10,980 bases of DNA, from contig LVLI01001841.1 in NCBI GenBank assembly GCA_001687465.1, positions 1 to 10,980 of the forward strand, read 5' to 3'. Shown in pieces: positions 1 to 7,300 of this stretch. How positions within the stretch are numbered: the stretch's first letter is position 1; the number at the start of each line of letters is the position of its first letter. The notes under the pieces are model-generated. The model was not told the DNA's origin and made no database searches. It saw nothing but the letters and a program-made list of their open reading frames with translations. The position numbers were made by a program, and so were the translations under genes. Source of the DNA: Halocafeteria seosinensis. Lineage: Eukaryota > Sar > Bigyra > Bicosoecida.

Positions 1-2305
1 CGCTTGAGTGATTCCCAATGTCCGTTGCGACTATAATAATCATGGATTAACTGCGCTCGCTCACGAGGATCAGCTACGTTTAGTACTTGAATATCGAGAA
101 TCCGCCGCGTTTTCCCAACTATCTTTTGACTTTCCCCTTTGCTTTTACCCTGGGATTCCTTTTCCCACGCAGACTTCTTGGTTGAATATACCGTCAACGC
201 AATCAAAATCATTATGACAGCCACAGCACTCATGGCTGTTACAGTCCTATTTGAATGCCCCTCGGGGCATTTGGCACAGCTTCCATCCAACATTTTCAGG
301 TAACCAATGTCACAATACCCACAAACTTCGCCATGATATCCCTCCCGACACTTTGTCACAAACGCACTTTGATTAACAATGCACGACTCAGGAACGATAC
401 AGTGATAAAAAGCGACAGATTCTCCTTCAATTAAGTTATTGACTAGTTGCTCTCTGTTTGATCGGTCGATGCTGACGGCGGAACAACTTTGACACCAATA
501 TCCAGATTGCATAGACGGTCGGCCGCGTGAGCATTGCACACCTTTAGGAGGGCATTTGCGGCATTGGGTCGCTCCTACTAGGGAGAACGATCCATCTGAG
601 CAAGACTCACAATGACCGATATTTGACGCTATAGCTTGTTGTGTTCCTTCAGGACAAGGAACACATTCGTCCTCGTCGTTCCTAAAGTGTCCAGCTACAC
701 ACAAGCACCCTGTACCAGCTTGGTCCTGGACTTCGTTCTTGAGGTTACACTTTGCAGCCAAGGAAGTAAAGTTGACCGGGCTGTTGGAAATGGAATCACC
801 ATTTAACGTAATGTCAAGCGACGCTCTACCGACAGATATAAATTGGAAACTCAGCTCAAGCGATGTTACCACTGTACCCTCGGTCAGACGACTTGTACTT
901 GTGTACCGTATCGGCTCCAGGCTCGTTCTCGCCTCCAGTGTCTTCAAATGCACTGAAAGAACTGGTAAGTCCCCGTCTGTAACAGCACCTATACTTGAGT
1001 ATTTCGCAGACGCATTGGGATATTGAAATGCATCACGTAGGTGTACGACCCCAACTATTGTATTCCGAACAGCCGACTCGTCGTCCGAAATCTCGAGAAA
1101 TGAGTACACACGTGTAGCCTCACCTGGAACAAAGTTAAGCTCTATGACCCTTCCTACACTGTCATCCATCACGCCCGACGGTCCCGAACGGCTGCCAATG
1201 TTAACATTGACCCCTACACTAAAATCTACATGGAAACGCCCAGGCTTTACTTTCATAACATCTTCCTTAGACCCACTCTCTTGAAACCTCTTTAGCGGGA
1301 GCATCCGGGAAGGATATCCAACAGACAGTGTGAGATCCCGCGAGGAACCACGTGCCAAAGAGAAAGAGGAGGGCGTAAATGACATCCATGATGAAAGCTG
1401 CGAGCCGTTGCTTGTGTGTTTCACTTGCAGCGGAACAATTTCGGTCGTGATATCAGATTGGTTCCTTGGCACTTTGTTCGTCATAGATTCGTTGAAAATA
1501 GCTAATGAGAAATTGAAAGGCCGAACTTGAATAGTAGAAAGCTCCGTATTCACGATACTGATGCGGAGACGTTTCCGTTCAAGCGGTCGTAGTGGAACTT
1601 CGGTCGGAAACTGGTTGCATAGGAATACAGACGTAATTGTGAGACGGACCTCAATATGGATCTTTGATCCACACCTTAGATCGCAGGCTTCCTCTCGGGA
1701 GCCGGCTACTTTTATATCCCACGCATTTGTATGAATGCAAAGACACGCAGAGTAAAGCCCAGAAGCTTCAGTGTTGCGAGGAATCAATGTCACTTCAAGG
1801 GCAGACTCGCTTCCTCCCGGAATGGAACCGTTATGATCACCTTCCACCCATGGGCTGATGCCCAGGGTATTGCCACCATCCAGGGCAACAGAGCTGTTCC
1901 AGTGCACTGGATAGTCTCCAGCATTGTATAATCGCACAAACCTTCTTTCCTTCTTCATACTTGCACTCTTCTCAGACGATATTAGCGACGTACCAACAAC
2001 AAGGATCCCCTGATGGACATGCAGCTGGACTGGTACAACTATATCTTCCTGGGATTGCGGCGAGGAAAAGAACCGAACTGTCAATTCCCCAAGCGTAACA
2101 CCTTCGGGTAATGAGGAAACTACGAATTTGATCCTGACCTGCTTATCACCACTACCTTCTTTTGGGGAAGAAAACGAAATAATGCCTCTCAATGATGGAG
2201 AAACAAAGCAACTCCATTTGGTTTCTTCCCCGCTTAAAATAAAAAGAGATTTCTCCACAGGTTCTAGCAAACTAGCACCTCGGGCAACAGAAATATTAAA
2301 CCCTT
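1..2305. repeat. Near-identical segment, copy 1 member of the tandem duplication
   Basis: Aligns with 5921-8225 at a constant offset of 5920 with no indel. About 46 substitutions were counted by eye, roughly 98% identity. It begins at the window edge, so its true left limit is unknown. It ends sharply within the codons just before the shared phrase GFNISVARG; beyond it similarity falls and gaps appear. Confidence 0.95.
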
Positions 2306-3329
2306 GAGGCTGCACATTAGCATGTTTCTGAAGGTCGTCACTTTCCGCCGGACGGGAAGAAGAGCTTGATTTTGGTATCATTGAAGCGCTGCCCCTTCCC
2401 GTGGCAGACGAACTTGACACTACAGCACTCGCAGGAGCATATGAACCAGAAGGAGAGTTCGATAACCGGGTCGTCGGAAATACTGTTGACGACGCCGAAC
2501 TACTGGTGGTTGTCGAATACGAAGGTGTAACAGAGCCCGACATACTGCTCATTACCGGGGTAACCGAACCCGATAGACTGCTGGTTGCTGAGAACGCGGG
2601 AGTGAAAGATCGCGAGGTGGTGCCAGATGCATTGGGGCTAGAAGCGAGACTTGAGGACGGCGATGGTAGGACGACGTCAACCGTGAAAGAGCAACTGTCC
2701 ACAAGAGCGTGATTGAACCCCAGTGCTTCATTTTTCACGATAAAGCTTGACAACTTCGTTCCCACTGCATCTTCTGGTTGACCTGTCACATTGGCCAGCC
2801 ATACTTTTCCCACTGGCTCCCAGTCACGTAAGGAGTGGGCCTCTTTAATTGCTGTTACTATTGAAGAGCTGAATGCACCACCTGCTTCATAAAATCCCAA
2901 GCCTGTACCAGGGATTAATGATCTTCCAATAAAATAGCCTTGCGAAGCTCGCAAGCATGCGGCTGTGTCCAATTCCAAAATCCGGTTTTCTTCGCTTCCC
3001 CGAGGACCCGTGGTATTTGCCACTATTTCGTGGAGCGTGACCGTGTTTGATAGCTCCTGCAAAGTCGCAGAGAACAAAGCAACGTGGTACTCATTTGCAC
3101 CTTCAAAGTCCTTTCCTCCAACCAAGGCAGTAACACTCATGTTCACTTCAGGTTCGAAATAGTACCCGGCCCACTCGAGGTCAGCGTCCTGTGCGTTGAC
3201 CGCATGGTAAGCTCCGGTATCCAGAGTGCGTATCCCGACTGTTATACACCCATGGTACTCGATTGCAATGATTGCAAACATCGCAAAGAAGAATACATCC
3301 CACCGGGTTGTTCTCCTAGCACTTTTCAT
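1..3329 (-). CDS. Copy 1: Ser/Thr-rich, Cys-rich multi-pass membrane protein (partial, runs off left edge)
   Basis: The ATG at 3329-3327 opens a frame with no stop down to the window edge: 1109 codons, ending just before the second C-terminal membrane segment. It is the first ATG after the TATA-like site, and an in-frame stop lies at 3389-3387. Visible order: hydrophobic signal segment (about residues 12-25), variable N-terminal domain (to about 218), Ser/Thr-rich linker (about 219-340), ectodomain (about 342-860), Cys-rich GCC2/GCC3-like module (about 860-1020), first membrane segment (about 1027-1050) and a charged juxtamembrane stretch. From residue 342 onward it aligns gaplessly with copy 2 at about 98% nucleotide identity; before that it is much more diverged. 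The linker holds an 11-residue unit twice (SGSVTPVMSSM and a variant; 33-bp period at 2524-2589). Role unknown; cell-surface sensing or adhesion is inference from architecture. The 3' end is outside the window, so intactness beyond it cannot be judged. Confidence 0.9.
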   Translation of the reverse strand, partial: MKSARRTTRWDVFFFAMFAIIAIEYHGCITVGIRTLDTGAYHAVNAQDADLEWAGYYFEPEVNMSVTALVGGKDFEGANEYHVALFSATLQELSNTVTLHEIVANTTGPRGSEENRILELDTAACLRASQGYFIGRSLIPGTGLGFYEAGGAFSSSIVTAIKEAHSLRDWEPVGKVWLANVTGQPEDAVGTKLSSFIVKNEALGFNHALVDSCSFTVDVVLPSPSSSLASSPNASGTTSRSFTPAFSATSSLSGSVTPVMSSMSGSVTPSYSTTTSSSASSTVFPTTRLSNSPSGSYAPASAVVSSSSATGRGSASMIPKSSSSSRPAESDDLQKHANVQPQGFNISVARGASLLEPVEKSLFILSGEETKWSCFVSPSLRGIISFSSPKEGSGDKQVRIKFVVSSLPEGVTLGELTVRFFSSPQSQEDIVVPVQLHVHQGILVVGTSLISSEKSASMKKERRFVRLYNAGDYPVHWNSSVALDGGNTLGISPWVEGDHNGSIPGGSESALEVTLIPRNTEASGLYSACLCIHTNAWDIKVAGSREEACDLRCGSKIHIEVRLTITSVFLCNQFPTEVPLRPLERKRLRISIVNTELSTIQVRPFNFSLAIFNESMTNKVPRNQSDITTEIVPLQVKHTSNGSQLSSWMSFTPSSFSLARGSSRDLTLSVGYPSRMLPLKRFQESGSKEDVMKVKPGRFHVDFSVGVNVNIGSRSGPSGVMDDSVGRVIELNFVPGEATRVYSFLEISDDESAVRNTIVGVVHLRDAFQYPNASAKYSSIGAVTDGDLPVLSVHLKTLEARTSLEPIRYTSTSRLTEGTVVTSLELSFQFISVGRASLDITLNGDSISNSPVNFTSLAAKCNLKNEVQDQAGTGCLCVAGHFRNDEDECVPCPEGTQQAIASNIGHCESCSDGSFSLVGATQCRKCPPKGVQCSRGRPSMQSGYWCQSCSAVSIDRSNREQLVNNLIEGESVAFYHCIVPESCIVNQSAFVTKCREGYHGEVCGYCDIGYLKMLDGSCAKCPEGHSNRTVTAMSAVAVIMILIALTVYSTKKSAWEKESQGKSKGESQKIVGKTRRILDIQVLNVADPRERAQLIHDYYSRNGHWESLK
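2524..2589 (-). repeat. 33-bp tandem repeat (two units) in the copy 1 Ser/Thr linker
   Basis: The units at 2524-2556 and 2557-2589 share ggtgtaac/ggggtaac starts and encode an 11-residue SGSVTP-type unit. The period is half of the 66-bp period in copy 2, and the encoded phrase matches the first half of that 22-residue unit. This suggests the two linkers expanded separately from a common short unit. Confidence 0.6.
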
Positions 3330-3633
3330 TCTAGAGAGAATCCGTACTTCTCGTAGCAGTAACTGCGTAACACTGATGATGCTGCTCTAGCGCGGCGCCT
3401 CCTTCACGATTGATTTTCCCCATTTCATCCTCGCTATATGTACTTTCCTTTGTTCCTTCTTGTATCCTGACGGCTTCTGTCCCTTTCTTAGTTGCGGTTA
3501 AGTCGTTGAGGAATCCGTGCTCCGCAGGCGAAAAAGCCATGTCGGTCTGACGTAACCCTCCATAAAATATACCCAGGTAGCAACATTTTCAACTCTCTCG
3601 CATCAATCCAAACCCAGCCATTGAACTCGATAA
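3330..3633. other. Copy 1 leader and proximal promoter, weakly matched to copy 2
   Basis: Intergenic stretch between the copy 1 ATG and the alignable flank. Apart from the TATA-like site and pyrimidine-rich runs (plus strand, about 3440-3490), little matches the copy 2 counterpart. The short minus-strand frames here have no recognisable content and are not shared by the paralogue. Confidence 0.5.
3434..3441 (-). promoter_or_regulatory. TATA-like element upstream of copy 1
   Basis: On the minus strand this reads ACATATAG, about 105 bp before the ATG at 3329. The stretch around it (tcatcc, tatat, actttc on the plus strand) aligns with the copy 2 promoter stretch, where the match to a TATA box is better. 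The only ATGs between it and 3329 lie within about 20 bases of the box, before the expected transcription start, so 3329 is the first usable ATG. Not experimentally supported. Confidence 0.4.
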
Positions 3634-3707
3634 ACAAACTCATGAGGGGACTAAATACGCCATTCACCCCGCTCGGAACGTCTTGCGAGATCACCTTGAA
3701 GCTTCTA

Positions 3708-3738
3708 GGATTGCGACTTGCCGCAACAGGATTGCGAC
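3708..3738. repeat. ggattgcgac direct repeat, 21-bp spacing (copy 1 flank)
   Basis: The decamer ggattgcgac occurs at 3708-3717 and 3729-3738. The pair and its spacing recur in the copy 2 flank (9820-9850), making this the best-conserved non-coding stretch of the flanks. It could be a regulatory site spaced two helical turns apart; function is not shown. Confidence 0.5.
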
Positions 3739-3834
3739 CAGGAACCCGTCGTTTGCATCTCCGCCAGAACTTACAATCTCAGCTGAAATCTCCAGTTGCA
3801 AACTACAGTTTTCCTTCCGGGAGAACTGCCTTTT

Positions 3835-4070
3835 TACCATAGTCACAGGATAGGCATCTTTCTTCTTGGATCTCTCCTCGGCAGAGCCGAAATTCGTGAC
3901 CTTGCACAGCAATGCCGGTTAAAACTGGCACAACTTGCTGCTGCACACATGGAAACATGGCTTATGGCGCTCACCGGCAAGAGCTGGGAATGGGATTGCC
4001 ATCTAAAACAGACCAATCGGGGTAGCTCAAATCTAACCTCATCGCTGCTTCTAAGCTGTGAGGTTGCCGA
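3835..4070. other. Copy 1 flank-specific insertion (about 235 bp)
   Basis: Between the shared blocks ending near gttgcaaact and starting at cagctgacgaagcc, the copy 1 flank holds about 235 bp with no counterpart in copy 2, where the gap is only about 40 bp. Either an insertion here or a deletion in copy 2. No terminal repeats, target-site duplication or recognised element was seen. The edges are approximate. Confidence 0.5.
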
Positions 4071-4329
4071 CAGCGGTGCTGGAGATTCCTCCCAGCTGAC
4101 GAAGCCTTACTGGACTCCACGATACACAATGACACAAGACAACAAGCTGAAAACAAAGGATGAACCTGTCCGTTTCTCTTTTCCCCAAACTTCAGTCACT
4201 AGGTGGCTCCTTGGCCCCAGATGACATGGGTCAACAATGGGTGACACGTTTGCTACAAGTGTAGGAACCGCTGGACATGGGCGCCATAATTCGCACGTTC
4301 GTATACGTCCGCTCAATCGCGTTATTGAT

Positions 4330-4359
4330 TAATGCGCCCACTAAGCTGTCTGGTTTGAG
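4330..4359 (-). other. Short stretch after the copy 2 stop codon, up to the duplication junction
   Basis: Only about 30 bases lie between the TAA of copy 2 and the point where similarity to the right-hand flank begins. No AATAAA-type polyadenylation signal is seen close to the stop, so the transcript of copy 2 may end inside the duplicated flank of copy 1. Confidence 0.35.
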
Positions 4360-7300
4360 TTATTTACTGTAACCACGGGGCGACGAAAAATCTAACGGGT
4401 TAATATTGGTGCCGGAAACAGGAGATGGGGCTTGACTCTTTGTTCCGGAGCGATTAGTCCTGGACCTAGAATCTCTACTAACTTGCCTTTCCTGCTGCGT
4501 GCTCGAAGAGGGGCGGTCGGCAAATCTCTTCGCCGGACGATTGTACCGTACAACTAAGCCTGTACGGGTTGAAACCTCCTCTAGTCTTTGCATCGAACGT
4601 AGCGTCTCATTTCGGGTCTTTGACCTTCGCCTTCGTACAGTTCGTGGGGCGGCTCCCTTTCTTGGAGACGACGACGTTGAGTCGCCTTGTCTGGATACAG
4701 GCGTAGCTTTGTTTGGAGGCAGTGATCTCTCCCCCGAACGCAAATCACCTTTTCCAAATAGCGGATTGCCATGCGATGCAACCATGTTGTGTACATCAGC
4801 ACGCTTTGGATGGCCTGTGCCATCCTTTGGTTGTAAATCAATACCCACTTGGTTGTCTTCTGTATGTCCGCGGAAGCTTTTAAAACGCTCAGACACCTGT
4901 TTCCACTTCGCCCCAACCAAAGCCAGTTTCCTAGATAAGGCGAGAGATATCTTACTAGCCGCTCCGGGAATCAGAAGCACCATGACACTCGCAGCTGCCA
5001 GGACGAAGATCATTTGGAATCCAGCCGTTACGTATTTAGGGGCCACAATTGACTGGTTGATTCTAGCTTCACCTTCATCACCAACCGGAAGCAGCAGGAG
5101 CCCAAGGTAAAAGTTCAGTGCCGATACCATTATCATTAGGCCTTCTAAATGATTCAAAGAAGACGCATAAAAGGGGCGAAAATATGCCAAACAGATATAT
5201 GAGAATAAAAGGATACCAGTTCCTAACACCATTTGATCCACAGGACTGCTTGAAAACACTGCAACAATCAGTAGAAACAACTTCCGGAGCAAAACCAGAG
5301 GTTCCCACAGGTATCCATAACCGCTCAATCGAAATCCACCGACGAATTTTAGCAGTTCCTTGTACAGTTTTGGTGTCCTCGCTTTGCTATGCCACCAACG
5401 TAAGAACATTCCAACAAATATTGGTACGCCGAACACAAAGACGAACAGCGAGAAAAAACTCACTACCCGTAGCGTACCAAACTTTGAGCTCGATGTTTCT
5501 ATCCCTATATCGATCCGAGCGCGACTAGAAGATCCAATCTGCTCCGAATGAGTGTCTAAACTCCTTAAGGTTACATCCGTCACCGCCATATGGATGAGGT
5601 TAAGTATTATGATCATCGAGAACATTGCATCCGTTGCCCAGCGGTTCGGGCGGAATTTTCGCTTCGAACGCTTCAACTCTACCATTGCATGAAGCAGCAG
5701 CAGTGTAGATATCAGAATGAACGGGCTTAGCATTACTGAAACGGCCACTTCAAACGCTGACGTGTCGGTGGCGCATCGTATGGGGGAGGCATTAGACGGA
5801 TTCATCGTAGATGCCCGAGCGACACCATTCAACCACTCCAACGGTCCAACGAACGGGCTAATTTCCATCTGATGTAAAACAGACGAAATCTGGAGATAAT
5901 CAATAAAGATTAAAAGCAAGCGCTTGAGTGATTCCCAATGTCCGTTGCGACTATAATAATCATGGATTAACTGCGCTCGCTCACGAGGATCAGCTACGTT
6001 TAGTACTTGAATATCGAGAATCCGCCGCGTTTTCCCAACTATCTTTTGACTTTCCCCTTTGCTTTTATCCTGGGATTCCTTTTCCCACGCAGACTTCTTG
6101 GTTGAATATACCGTCAACGCAATCAAAATCATTATGACAGCCACAGCACTCATGGCTGTTACAGTCCTATTTGAATACCCCTCGGGGCATTTGGCACAGC
6201 TTCCATCCAACATTTTCAGGTAACCAATGTCACAATACCCACAAACTTCGCCATGATATCCCTCCCGGCACTTTGTCACAAACGCACTTTGATTAACAAT
6301 GCACGCCTCAGGAACGATACAGTGATAAAAAGCTACAGATTCTCCTTCAATTAAGTTATTGACTAGTTGCTCTCTGTTTGATCGGTCGATGCTGACGCCG
6401 GAACAACTTTGACACCAATATCCAGTTTGCATAGACAGTCGGCCGCGTGCGCATTGCACACCTTTAGGAGGACATTTGTGGCATTGGGTCGCTCCTACTA
6501 GGGAGAACGATCCATCTGAGCAAGACTCACAATGACCGGTATTTGACGCTATAGCTTGTCGTGTTCCTTCAGGACAAGGAACACATTCGTCCTCGTCGTT
6601 CCTATAGTGTCCAGCTACACATAAGCACCCTGTACCAGTTTGGTCCTCCACTTCGTTCTTGAGGTTACACTTTGCAGCTAAGGAAGTAAAGTTGACCGGG
6701 CTGTTGGAAATGGAATCACCATTTAACGTAATGTCAAACGACGCTCTACCAACAGATATAAATTGGAAACTCAGCTCAAGCGATGTTACCACTGTACCTT
6801 CGGTCAGACGACTTGTACTTGTGTACTGTATCGGCTCCAGGCTCGTTCTCGCCTCCAGTGTCTTCAAATGCACTGAAAGAACTGGTAAGTCCCCGTCTGT
6901 AACAGCACCTATACTTGAGTATTTCGCAGACGCATTGGGATACTGAAATGCATCACGTAGGTGTACGACCCCAACTATTGTATTCCGAACAGCCGACTCG
7001 TCGTCCGAAATCTCGAGAAATGAGTACACACGTGTAGCCTCACCTGGAACAAAGTTCAGCTCTATGACCCTTCCTACACTGTCATCCATCACGCCCGAAG
7101 GTCCCAAGCGGCTGCCAATGTTAACATTGACCCCTACACTAAAATCTACATGGAAACGCCCAGGCTTTACTTTCATAACATCTTCCTTAGACCTACTCTC
7201 TTGAAACCTCTTTAGTGGGAGCATCCGGGAAGGATATCCAACAGACAGTGTGAGATCCCGCGAGGAACCGCGTGCCAAAGAGAAAGAGGAGGGCGTAAAT

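Larger units (their letters stand above)
3634..4329. repeat. Paralogous 5' flank of copy 1
   Basis: Intergenic. It aligns in blocks with 9757-10388, for example aaactcatgagggga, gattgcgacttgccgcaac, cagctgacgaagcc and ataattcgca/actaattcgca. Similarity stops at about 4329, roughly 30 bp from the stop codon of copy 2, which marks the junction of the duplicated unit. Short indels, including a 1-nt one in the first block, break any shared reading frame, so the blocks do not look like coding sequence. No gene is supported here. Confidence 0.7.

Noticed and set aside
2401-2712. Plus-strand frame of 103 codons
   Set aside because: Antisense shadow of the copy 1 Ser/Thr linker.
1-3329. Copy 1 as a pseudogene
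   Set aside because: The frame is open over all 1109 codons seen, with no indel against copy 2 in the 3' block and length changes in multiples of three elsewhere. Its unseen 3' end could still be broken.
3488-3694. Minus-strand frame sharing NGVFS with a frame at 9732-9968
   Set aside because: The shared stretch is part of the duplicated flank. A 1-nt indel between the copies shifts the frame right there, so the protein is not conserved.
3796-4224. Plus-strand frame of 142 codons in the intergenic region
   Set aside because: Starts in the shared flank and crosses the copy 1-specific insertion. The other copy has no matching frame and the peptide has no recognisable motif.
4499-5110. Plus-strand frame of 203 codons
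   Set aside because: Lies opposite the membrane and tail region of the 1681-aa gene. Arg/Ser-rich composition is typical of an antisense shadow and it has no recognisable domain.
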